From Cryptomeria japonica (lineage: Eukaryota > Streptophyta > Pinopsida > Cupressales > Cupressaceae): a DNA stretch of 64,000 bases. The first letter of the stretch is position 1, and each line of letters opens with the position of its first letter. Under the pieces are notes generated by a model, which was given only the letters and a program-made list of their open reading frames with translations, searched no databases and was not told the DNA's origin. Both the position numbers and the translations under genes were made by a program. Shown piece after piece: positions 1 to 10,330 of the stretch. The stretch covers positions 433,652,730-433,716,729 of the forward strand of contig NC_081407.1 in assembly GCF_030272615.1 (NCBI RefSeq), in the 5' to 3' direction.

Positions 1-373
1 TAAGAGGTTCTTGTCCCAAGTTCTCTTTTAGATATTGCTTGAAATCAAACACATCGCATCACTTTTTAGATTGTTTCTACATCTAGGATAAGCTCATCCT
101 AAGAGACACATCTACGCAGGTTAAAACTAGTTCATGAGTGAATCCTCTCATTGCTAGGTAGTTAAATCTGTAACACATCTCAGATTTCTCTACACCTTAT
201 CACATCCAAAATCTTATCAAAACAAACAAGCAATTCAAAGAAGGAATTTCGGTTGCATCTACCTTAAAGTGCTAGAGATCCACATACAACACAAATCACC
301 AACCATCAATCTTTCATTTCATCGACAACTCATCATCATCTTCAATCAAACTTCAAACAAACTTGCAAACAAA
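1..373 (+). other. Untranslated leader of the Tat element
   Basis: This AT-rich stretch lies between the missing 5' LTR and the gag ATG at 374. It has no long ORF of its own beyond an open extension of gag without an ATG, and it shows no match to the 3' LTR at 13501-14862. It therefore looks like the leader and not the LTR. The segment near 87-100 contains a short palindrome, AGGATAAGCTCATCCT. Confidence 0.55.
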
Positions 374-2100
374 ATGGCTCAAACCCGATCACAATCAAGG
401 CAGCGAGAAATAGAAATTGAGGAAGAAGAGGACAACCTCAATGAATTTCAAGAAGCACTTGGAGGAAATGGGAATGACGAAAACCCTAGTACTCCCACTC
501 CTTCAACAATCGAAAGGGTTCAGCATAACCCTCATTTTAACAGATTATTTGATGAAATACTAAGGAACAATGCGGATGCTCACTTCTTAAAACTCGCTCA
601 AGAAGGAGCCAAACTCCCCTCGGACTTTGATCTTGCCCAATTAAGACAAGCATCAGAAAGATAAAGTCGCCAAGAGGAGGAAAGGCGTAGAGATCCCATC
701 AGATATAACATCCCTCGAGGTAACCCACCACCTCCTCCTCCAAATGAAATGGATATGTTGCGGCAACAAGTCGAGAATCTCGCCCAACAACTTCATAGTG
801 GTGTTAAGACCAATCAATTTTCACTTAACGACATCTGTCCCTATCCGTTTGATAGGAATCTTTATATGCCACCCTTTCCACGTGGGTTCGAAACACCAAA
901 ATTCAAAAAATATAGAGGAAAGGGAGATCCTCGCGATCATGTCCGAGAATTTCATTCCGCTTGTCTTGAAGTGGCTTATGAGGACACATACCTAATGCGC
1001 CTTTTTCCCCAAAGCTTGGGAGGAACAACCACATCATGGTTTTCCCGACTACCAGGTGGCATAAGAACATTTGAGGAACTCATCCAGAAGTTCCTATCTC
1101 ATTACTCTTATAATATTGAACGCGACATCACCATGGCTGATCTATGCAACACCAAACAAAAACCAGGTGAATTATTCTCAGTATTCCTGCAATGATGGCG
1201 CCAAATGTCTAGCAGACGTTCTCTTCAGTTACCTGAACGAGAACTAGTGGAAATTTTCATTTCCAACTTAAACGAAGAAATGGAATTTCACCTGGATGTC
1301 AAAGATACAGATTCTTTTAACGATATGATCACCAAAGGTATAAAATGTGAAAGGGCACTCATCAAAAAAGGACTCATCAAAATCTTTAATGAACCCAAAG
1401 ATGGTCCTCGCCTGCGCTTCAATAGCGATAAACTAAACTTCTGGAACAAGAATAAGAATATCGTCAACGATGGAATTGTGGATGCTCGAACTATCCAAAA
1501 TGCACAACCTGTGGTTCGATTTGCAAGACAAAATCCTCCACCTCAAAATAACACAAATGTTCCTCTTAATCAAAGTCGCATCACATCTCATGATGAACCA
1601 AGACCTCGTCCACAAAAACAAAAATGCACATACACTCCCTTAGGGGAACCCATTGAAACAGTGATGCGACAACTCATTTCTCAGAATTTGATCACTTTAC
1701 CTAAGTTATCAAATTATGAGCCTCAAGTCAAACCAGCATGGTGGAGAGATACTGAACATTGTGAGTTCCATCAAGGAAGAGGACACAAGACAAGTAATTG
1801 TCACCGATTGAAAGATCTCATTCAGGATCTTATTGACCGAGGAGAAATTGAAATTGAAGGGCATGATCCAAAAATGACCAATAATGATCATCAGATGTTC
1901 AAGAATCCACTTCCATCGCAAGATCAAAGGGGTCCTTCCACTTCCAGACGAGGTCCTGATACCACTGATTATACGCAGGCTGCGTATAATTACACTGTCA
2001 ATCACCTGTATGATGCCAGTGAACAAATTGCAACTATCACCTTCAAAAATGCCACCTCAAATTGCAATGTTGTTACACGTCGTGGAAAGGTCACCATAAA
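374..2100 (+). pseudogene. gag region (capsid-like domain and zinc-finger-like motif)
   Basis: The N-terminus is Lys/Arg/Gln-rich, then strongly acidic (a run of Glu near residues 16-25). The retrotransposon gag fold is recognisable at about 880-1300: FPRGFETPKF, WFSRLPGGI, FEELIQKFLSHY and the following WRQ segment. At 1758-1800 the motif C-x2-H-x5-H-x4-C, in CEFHQGRGHKTSNC and followed by RLKDLIQDLI, is the modified zinc-finger signature common in Tat and Athila gags. Stops at 662 and 1193 split this region, so no complete gag can be translated. Gag would package element RNA in cytoplasmic particles. Confidence 0.85.
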
Positions 2101-2369
2101 GGCAGCTCCACAAGGCACCACCTCCATCCCAAGGCAATACAATCTTGTGGAACAATTAGACAAAACCCCTGCACTTATATCCATTTTGGAGCTTTTGTGT
2201 CTATCACCCTCTCATAAAACTATCTTGGATCAAGCACTCCAAGAAGCGTCAGTCCCTGCAAACCTGAACACGGACCAATTTCAAGCCATGGTTGGAAATC
2301 TAAAGTCATCACCTTGTCTCACTTTTTCCGAAAGTGATAACTCTTCATTCCAGCAACCTCATAACGCCT

Positions 2370-2760
2370 CACTCCACATTGAAGGCTTTGTCAACCAACA
2401 CAGGATCAAGCGAGTCTTGATTGATAATGGAGCAGGCCTAAACATCTGTACACTACAGTTGGTCACAACATTGGGATATGCAATAGAATCAGTGGATCCT
2501 CGCAAAAAGATCACCATCAAGGCCTATGATGATGCAGAGCGTTCATCCAAAGGAGCTGTGGTACTACCAATCCGAGTAGGCCCTGTGGTAAAGCACATCA
2601 TTTGTCAAGTTCTGGACCTTCCTCTGCCATATAATCTATTGTTAGGAAGACCTTGGATACATGCCATGCAAGCCGTTCCATCTACCTACCACCAATGTAT
2701 CAAGTTCCCACATAACGGTGTAGAGATCACAATCCTGGGTGACGCAAATCCCTTTGCATT
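2370..2760 (+). other. Retroviral-type aspartic protease domain (within gag-pol)
   Basis: The catalytic motif reads LIDNGAG at about 2417-2437. Ser is replaced by Asn compared with the DSGA of many aspartic proteases, and the catalytic Asp is kept. It is followed by hydrophobic strands and the conserved LLLGRPWIHAM segment near 2638-2670 that closes plant gypsy proteases. The family cleaves the polyprotein as a homodimer. The domain sits directly downstream of gag, has no stop inside it, and is followed by the G-patch. DNGA in place of DSGA is common in plant Tat-type elements, so it is not by itself inactivating. Confidence 0.85.
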
Positions 2761-3151
2761 TTGCCATAATATCAACCATCAACCAGAAATTACTGTTCCT
2801 AATAATAGGGAAGCCATTTCCTCCACATCATATATAAGTCCTGCCTCTCTTGCCAGTTCAAACACCACTATACCTAAGCAAGAAAAGCTTAAAATGAAAG
2901 TCGCAGAGGAAGGTCTTGGAGAATACAACTTGAGTCAGCTCTTTTGTGTGGGACAAATGCCCACTTCTCCTAGAACACATGGTAAACCACAACAGTTACT
3001 CCAGCAACCACTAATCACGCCTGCATGTGCCTTAACGCCTTTCATCCTTGGAAAGAGTCAAGAGGAAGAGACACAAGATGAGGACCTAGCAGAATGGATC
3101 TATAAAGATCCCATCACCACTGATAAACCGCGAGTTACACTTCCTACAGAA

Positions 3152-3292
3152 CAGTATGGCAAAGGCCTCCTCATTATGCAAAGAATGGGATATGATGGTC
3201 AGAGTGCTTTGGGATACTGCAAACAAGGACGACATGAACCGCTGCTACCAGAATTCAAGCGCAAAGGTAATACAGGCCTAGGCTTTGAAAAA
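3152..3292 (+). other. G-patch domain between protease and reverse transcriptase
   Basis: About 45 residues fit the G-patch pattern: a hydrophobic start (GLLIMQRMGY), then an aromatic-x-G, LGY, KQGRHEPL, and a closing GNTGLGF. Conserved glycines fall at the expected spacing. G-patch is an RNA-binding or helicase-partner module. In betaretroviruses a G-patch lies right after the protease, the same relative place as here. Function in this element is inference. No stop codon falls inside it. A proline/threonine-rich linker, 3330-3670, follows. Confidence 0.75.
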
Positions 3293-4399
3293 GAGATCCT
3301 TCCTAAACTCAGATTCAAAGGAAAACCTAGCAAACCATTTTGTCCACCTACTGCAAAGAGGACACCTTTCATAATCAAAGCACCATCAAGCACTATCCCC
3401 ATTGCCCCATCGAGGCTCACAACTCCACCGCAACCATCTACAATACCAATCATCCCACCAAACGAACCAATAATCCCATCAATAACACCAATAGCAACAA
3501 CAACTATATTGGAACCCGCAGCAGCATCTATGGCACCAACCATTCCAACAGAAGTCACTAAATCAACACTGCCGCTACTTCCAGTGACAAATCCATTAAA
3601 CCCCATCACAATTCCTGCAGCACCGATCACTACAAAGATACATAAACCAATCACACCTGCCGTGTTTAACTCCAAAGACATCCCAGTATGGTATAGCAAT
3701 CGGATGCTGGAGAGTGATTCAGAGACCGACTCACATGAGTGGGAATTTGATTCAGTGCAACTTAACACTTCAGATGAGGAAGACACATCACCACCTCCGC
3801 CACGCAAAGACATCCCTGTTTACGGAGAAGCACAGATAAAGACCACTTGGGTACCTGAGCTGGAAACATCTTCCACAGACCCTATGTCTCATCCTACGCC
3901 TGATTCTGACAGGGAGAGTACCATCAACGACCTTCACCACACTGTCTTAACCCTCACTGATACATCTCCCGCACTTAACTTAATCGATGAAGTAATGCCC
4001 ATTATCCACCCTGAACTCATTGAATGGAACCAACCAAATCCCCCATGTCTTGACCTCTTCCAGAACGATGAGGCTATCATTGACTTTTTGGAATTAAGGG
4101 ATAATCTACCAAGCGGGGATCACAAAGCTGGATTCGCCATTGAACTTAATAGCGCAACATACTTTGGGGCGGATACCAAACCCTTCAGCTACAAAAATAT
4201 AACAATAAAACATGGATCTTCTAGTGAGAACCACACTGTGGCATTATTTGATCTGACAAAAGTAAAAAGAAAGAGCGTATCCAACGGTGAAAACCTCTCT
4301 GAGGCGCCTGAGGATGAAGGGTTTGACATTCTCCGTGCAAGCACATAATAGGAACGATCAACGATCCTCATCGAGGAAACCAAAGAATACAATGTGGGG

Positions 4400-5830
4400 A
4401 CTCCTGAAAACCCTCATATCATACATCTGGTATCTCTTCTCACTTCAGAGGAACAACCTAAATTTATCGAGTTCTTCCAGCAGCGTCAGATCAACTTCGC
4501 ATGGTCATATGCAGACATGCCTGGGCTTGATCCTGATTTAGTCATGCATCACCTCACTGTAGCAGAAGGAGCCAAACCTGTCAAGCAGAAGCTTCGTAAG
4601 ATGCATCCCCAGATTGCAGTGCTAGTCAAAACAGAACTCAAGAAACTCCTGGATGTTGGTTTCATTAGACCAATTGATTATGCAGAATGGATCTCCAATA
4701 TTGTGCCAGTTGGCAAACCAAAAGGGGGCATCCGCATTTGTACTAACTTCAGAGATTTGAATAAGGCATGTCCTAAGGATGACTTCCCCCTACCAAATAT
4801 CGACATCATAGTAGATCTAACAGCAGGACATGCCATGCTTTCACTCATGGATGGCTTTTCCGGCTACAATCAAATAAAGATCGCACCAGAGGACCAACAT
4901 AAGACAACCTTCACATGTCCATGGGGCACATACTGCTGGAATGTAATGCCTTTTGGTCTAAAGAATGCAGGAGCGACCTATCAAAGAGCAATGACCACCA
5001 TCTTCCATGACATGATGCATACTATGATGGAAGATTATGTGGATGACTTACTAGCAAAATCACTTACTAGAGAAGGACATCTCCACATCTTAGATCAAAT
5101 CTTTGATAGACTGGAACAATATCATGTTCGACTCAACCCAAAGAAATGTGTCTTTGGAGTGACCTCCGGGAAGCTTCTAGGATACATTGTCTCAAGCAAA
5201 GGCATTGAGGTCGATCCAGCAAAGGTAAAGGCAATCATGGATATGCCACCACCAAAGAATATCAGCCAGCTAAGGACACTACAAGGACGGCTTCAATCCA
5301 TCCGAAGATTCATTGCACAATTGGCTGATAAGTGTCACCCATTCACACACTTGCTACACAAGAACATCCGCTTTCAGTGGGATGACAAATGCCAACAAGC
5401 ATTTCAGGCACTTAAAGACTATCTCATGAATCCACCATTGTTGATGCCACCAGATCCAAGTAGACCATTGTTACTTTATATCTCAGCAACAAGTACAACA
5501 CTGGGTGTGCTACTGGCACAACATAATGCAGAAGGTAAAGAGTGTGCTGTATACTACATCTCTCGCACACTGGTTGGCTATGAACTCAATTACACATCTA
5601 TTGAGCGAGCTTGCCTAGCAGTAATCTTAGCAGCCACTAAATTGCGACACTATCTATTGACACACAAGGTACAACTCATCGCAAAGATTGATCCACTCAA
5701 GTACTTACTCAGCAAAGCAGCATTGACAGGTCGCTTGGCCAAATGGGTGATGATTCTAAGTGAATTTGACATTGAGTATGTGGACCGTAAGGCTATCAAA
5801 GGGCAAGTTATTGCAGATCAGTTGGCCGAT
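4400..5830 (+). other. Reverse transcriptase and first RNase H domain
   Basis: RT motifs appear in order: the PIDYAEWISNIVPVGK entry, CTNFRDLNKACPKDDFPLP, LMDGFSGYNQI, MPFGLKNAGATYQRAM, and the catalytic YVDD at 5036-5047. The connection and thumb follow, then a gypsy RNase H with TLGVLLAQ, YYISRTL, ERACLAVILA and LTGRLAKWVMILSEFDIEY. This region has no stop after 4351, so the enzyme part of the frame is intact. It copies element RNA into DNA. The two stops at 4346-4351 sit just upstream, in the linker, and would block its synthesis as part of gag-pol. Confidence 0.93.
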
Positions 5831-5904
5831 GCACCACTCATAGGCGATCATCCTCTCATTTCCAATTTTCCAGATGAAGAGATATTCATGATCACAGAAG
5901 CACA

Positions 5905-6295
5905 ACCATGGAAACTATATTTTGATGGTTCATACACTAGGCATGGCTCGGGGGCAGGCATTCTGTTTATCACACCTCAAGGTGATAGCATCCCGAAGTC
6001 TTACAGGCTCACATTTCCATGCACAAACAACATAGCAGAGTATGAGGCTTTGATCACAGGACTCAGATTAGCCGTACAATGGAAATTACAAGAACTGCAA
6101 GTATATGGCGACTCACAACTAGTCATTCGACAAGCAACAGATGAGTATCAGAACAAGGATGATAAACTCATGCCATATAAGCAAATGGTGGACACTCTAA
6201 AGACATCATTTACTACTATCACTTTTGAGCAGATACCAAGAGATCAGAATCGAGCTGCTGACGCCATGGCTACCATCGCATCTCTCCTAGATCTT
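5905..6295 (+). other. Second, archaeal-type RNase H (Tat-lineage hallmark)
   Basis: The motif LYFDGSYTRHGSGAG near 5918 gives the first Asp, YEALITGLRLA the Glu, VYGDSQLV the second Asp, and IPRDQNRAADAMA the final Asp region. This complete archaeal/plant-type RNase HI signature lies downstream of the degenerate gypsy RNase H. Dual RNase H is established for Tat-lineage plant Ty3/gypsy elements. The four acidic positions expected for metal binding appear present, so the domain is conserved even though the full polyprotein is broken. Confidence 0.9.
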
Positions 6296-6584
6296 CCACA
6301 AAATTCAACACGCTACGAGTTCTTGGTAGAACAGCTTTGGATTCCTGCTTATGATATCCCCAAATCCGAAATGATATGTTGCCTTGTCGGTTCTGAATCC
6401 CCATGGTACGGTGAGTTCTACACCTATCTCCGCGATCACACCCTTCCTCCCAACCAATCAAATAACCAACGAAAAACCTTCATTCGCCAAACTGCTCGAT
6501 ATACCATTATTGCTGAAACCCTATACCGACGTAGTCTTGATGGTACTCTCCTTCGGTGTCTGGAACAAGATGAGATAACAAAGG

Positions 6585-7660
6585 CTTTGGAAGAGGTACA
6601 TGAAGGAATTTGCGGGACTCACTCAAGTGGTCCATCACTAGCCAAGAAACTCATGCGAGCTGGATACTATTGGCCATCTATGGAAAAGGATTCCTACTAC
6701 TTTGTCAGGAAATGCAAGAAATGTCAAGTTCACGGCGACCTGATACATGCCCCAGCACAGGAACTACAACCAATCACAACACCATGGCCTTTTTGTCAAT
6801 GGGGCCTTGACCTTGTGGGTAAGATTCATCCATCTTCATCCAATGGCCATAAATTCATTATTACCGCTACCGAATATTTCACAAAGTGGATCGAAGTTGT
6901 TCCACTTACCCAAGTCACCGGCAAGCAGATCGCCTCATTCATCCTCAATTACATCATCTGCCGGTATGGTGTACCCATGTCCATCTTCACAGATAACGGT
7001 CTTCCTTTCAAAAATCAGGATGTCCGTGAACTTTGTGAGAAATTTCATATCCAACACCGCTTTTCCACTCCCTATTACCCACAAGGCAATGGTCAGGCCG
7101 AAGCATCCAATAAAAACATATTGAGGATCCTCAAAAAGACAGTCAATGATGTCGGTCGTGATTGGCATGTTCAATTGAATCCAGCATTATGGGCATATCG
7201 AACTAGCATTCGAACCCTTACAGGTGCAACTCCTTATTCATTGGTCTATGGTGCAGAAGCTATCTTACCTATTGAGGTTGAGATAACATCATTACGAGTT
7301 TCCTTGCATAATCTCATTGATGATGAAGCATACAGAGTATCCCGTCTTCAGGACTTAGAGTTACTTGATGAGAAACGACAAGCTGCATACAATCACCTCA
7401 AAGCCTATCAGCAGCGCATGAGCAGAAGTTACAATCACTGAGTTAGATCTCGTACATTTGAGGTAGGTGATCTTGTTCTACGAGAGAATCCTCGCAACCA
7501 ACCAAATAGAGAACATCAAGGCAAGTTTGAATCAAACTGGCTGGGCCCATATGTTGTCACTGCTGTATTCGGGTCCGGGGCATATCAGTTGGCTACATCA
7601 GAAGGAGAACCGCTTGCAGATCCAATCAACAACATGCACCTCAAACGGTTTTATACCTAA
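6585..7660 (+). other. Integrase and C-terminal tail
   Basis: The HHCC zinc domain is seen as H..GICGTHSSG with YYWPSM and CKKCQVHGD, about 6600-6735. The catalytic core has WGLDLVG near 6805 (first Asp), FTDNGLPF near 7000 (second Asp) and PQGNGQAEASNK near 7080-7115 (Glu), and the GATPYSLVYGAEA segment follows. A TGA stop at 7439-7441 falls in the conserved tail; reading resumes at once in frame with a GDLVLR...WLGPYVV...GAYQL...HLKRFY pattern ending at TAA 7658. No chromodomain is evident, as expected for Tat. Confidence 0.9.
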
Positions 7661-10330
7661 GTTGTATAGAGCATCAGGCTCCCCTCCATATCAGAAAAAT
7701 ACCAAAAACATTCAGAAAATGTCCTGAAGAAAATACAAAAACATTCAAAAAAGTAAAGAAAAATCATGCATCCAAACGGTGAACAACCACTCCGGTGGCA
7801 CCTTGGGTAAGTGCGATGGTGAAAACCTGGCAAACAGGCACCACTCGTAAAGGCAATGGCTCCAGTATCTTTCAGGTTCGTTGCGATCACATTCATGCAC
7901 ACATACACCCATCCATCCCAACCATGGCTTGTTATTTGATCTACAATTAAGAAAGTACTCCATGCGTCTAGCATCCCACCTTTTCATAGTCAAGTCTACA
8001 GACTGGGGGCAATACCCTTACCCTAGTGATGGAAGTGGATTCTACATTGTCTTATATATCATTACGTTCTTCATTCAGGCAATCAATACAAAATCCAAAA
8101 ACATTCAAAAATGACTCTCAAAATACCAAAAATATTCAAAATTGTTTCACAAAATCCAAAAAACATCGGAAAACCCATCAAAAATCACACAAAAACATGG
8201 CAACACCTTGTACATATTTATCCGATCCGATACCAAATAAACATTGACAACTACTCACACACTGACCATTTATCACTCGACCAAAACAATCAACATCAAC
8301 AATCCCAACTGTCTTAAAACATTTTCTTTGACAAGAAAATTATGTTAAGCTATCAAATGCTTGGTTGATTCGTGAGTAATTCATTTGTTTATCTGTATCA
8401 GGATCTTGCAGCATTATTTTGTATCATTTGCGCATTATTTCCGATGAAGTTTTGGGGCATGTACTAATGGTGTCTACGTGGGAAGTTCACCAAACTACGT
8501 AATCTTATGCAAAATCCAGTCATAGATCACTACGGCTTGCTGACTACAGCGTATATCTCGACCATATGGGCATGAACCATTACCAAGGATCCATATTCTT
8601 TATTCTTTATGTATATATATACTGTTTGGTTGCAGGTACAATGCTCATTCTTTGGTTCCTCTTCCTCCAAATTGGATAAAGGTTTTATTTTCTTAGTACG
8701 GTATGTACTTGTCTCAGTATCTGATCAGCCTAAGATCAAGGAGGACGATCCAAGTCATGCACGAAAGGAGATAATCCTTGTCTGTTCCGCAAGCAATACT
8801 CTGGTCGACTTGACCCTTATATCAAGTCGTTTGTATTAACTTGCTATATTAAAATCCATGAAAGAAATACTCAAGTCATCCTGAATTATTGTGTCAAGAT
8901 GCTTGTATTCTCTTCCAACATTTTAAAGCTCAATGATGAAAATAGAGCACTATGGATCGTCATTTCACCTCATCTGTTTATATCTTGCATTCCGTTGCAT
9001 ATCACCCATCCACTCCTTCATTCATATGTAGGCTTTTACATGCAAAAATGACTAATAAAAATTGGTCTTGGATACAATCACGACCGAGTACTCTGATACA
9101 TCATCAATGCATCATGCAAAGTCTTAAAAACCTTGCATTCCTCATGATCATATCATCCTTGCATATTAGGTGCATCTTGCATTACATCCATTCATGTCAT
9201 TTTTCAAAAACATGGCATATAGTTCATTATTGACATTACTTTGCATTTAAAAATCATTTTCATCAATCATAAATAATTAGATTCATTCATGGGATCAAAT
9301 TGTCTTTGGTTGTATTACATCATTTAATAAGCGTTCATTTCATATCAATTATCCATTATCATTTTATTAAACTTTTCGTCATTTATTATTTGCATTCATT
9401 TCTTTATAGTAAAAAGATGCATTCATTCATTACTACAGTATCTTATAATGCTCATTTTAGGATTCATTTCACATTACATTTATTATCATCACATTAAGGT
9501 GCAGTTATTATCCCCATTAGTTATCATATTATCATTTGTCATTACCAACATATTTAAAAGCGCATTTAGAATCATAAAACACCATTTGTTTACAAAACAT
9601 TGGTTTATACCATCTCATGTATCCCTTTTACATATGCATTCATTTACAACACATTATCATAAATAAACACTTGTACTTTACATTTGTTTATCCATCTGCA
9701 TTCATTTCGGCATCATCATATAAACATTTGTACTTTACATTTTGTTTATCCATATGCATTCATTTAACATTTTGTTTATCATATAAACATTTACACTTAA
9801 ACATTTTGTTTCTCCATATTACATTCATCTAAACACATCTAGATGCATATCCATACATAAAATCATTCATCTAAACCATTGCATTAACATCATCACATAA
9901 ATCATCTTATCATTGCATCGCAAAAGGAAACACCATCAAAATCCTGTTCATAAAATCCAGCATACGCATACATCATCATAGCATTCCATACATAAAGCAT
10001 TACATCACAAATCAAATACATCATATATATGTAAACCTGCATTCATATGTCAGTATCTCACATCATAAATCATCATAAAAACATGCATACAAAGAAACAT
10101 CTCATCAAATGCATACATGTACACATATCCATCTAAGCAATAAATCATCATCATGCATAAACATCTATCCATCATCACATGCATAATCATCACAATATGG
10201 GATCTCCTCATATATATCATCTCATATATCAGAGTACAATGAAGTCTACAAAATTGGCTACCAAAGAGCCATCCAAGATACAGTCCAAAAAATAGACAAT
10301 GATACAATACATGTATGCAAAAATGCTCTC
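7661..10330 (+). other. Noncoding spacer of the Tat element
   Basis: No supported gene was seen. 7690-8200 carries scattered short repeats of the form CAAAAACATTCA. A G-rich polypurine-like site, ACTGGGGGCAATA, lies near 8001. From about 8950 to 10200 the + strand is dominated by CATTCATTT, CATACAT and ACATC words and is strongly AT-rich. The short ORFs here are low-complexity artefacts. A long spacer after pol is normal in Tat elements. Confidence 0.6.

Larger units (their letters stand above)
374..7660 (+). pseudogene. Tat gag-pol polyprotein, one frame interrupted by five stop codons
   Basis: One reading frame runs 2,429 codons from ATG 374 to TAA 7658 without a single frameshift. It is interrupted by stops at 662 (TAA), 1193 (TGA), 4346 and 4349 (TAA TAG) and 7439 (TGA). 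Each stop is one C-to-T step from a Gln or Arg codon (TGA and TAG could also arise by G-to-A from Trp), as expected for methylated, silenced DNA. Order: gag 374-2100, CCHC-like finger near 1758, protease 2370-2760, G-patch 3152-3292, proline-rich linker 3330-3670, acidic linker to 4340, RT 4600-5200, RNase H 5400-5830, archaeal RNase H 5905-6290, integrase 6585-7430 and a C-terminal tail to 7660. Gag and pol share one frame, so no frameshift signal is needed. Confidence 0.9.

Noticed and set aside
1-373. Possible 5' LTR at the window start
   Set aside because: No similarity to the 3' LTR at 13501-14862 and no TATA, TG...CA or primer-site pattern.
3199-3813. 204-codon minus-strand ORF opposite gag-pol
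   Set aside because: It is a shadow of the proline/threonine-rich linker in the pol frame and has Gly/Ile/Val low complexity.
7999-8013. ACTGGGGGCAATA as the true polypurine tract with an LTR starting near 8014
   Set aside because: No TG start follows and the clear AGAGGGGCAAA-TGTAG junction lies at 13490-13505.
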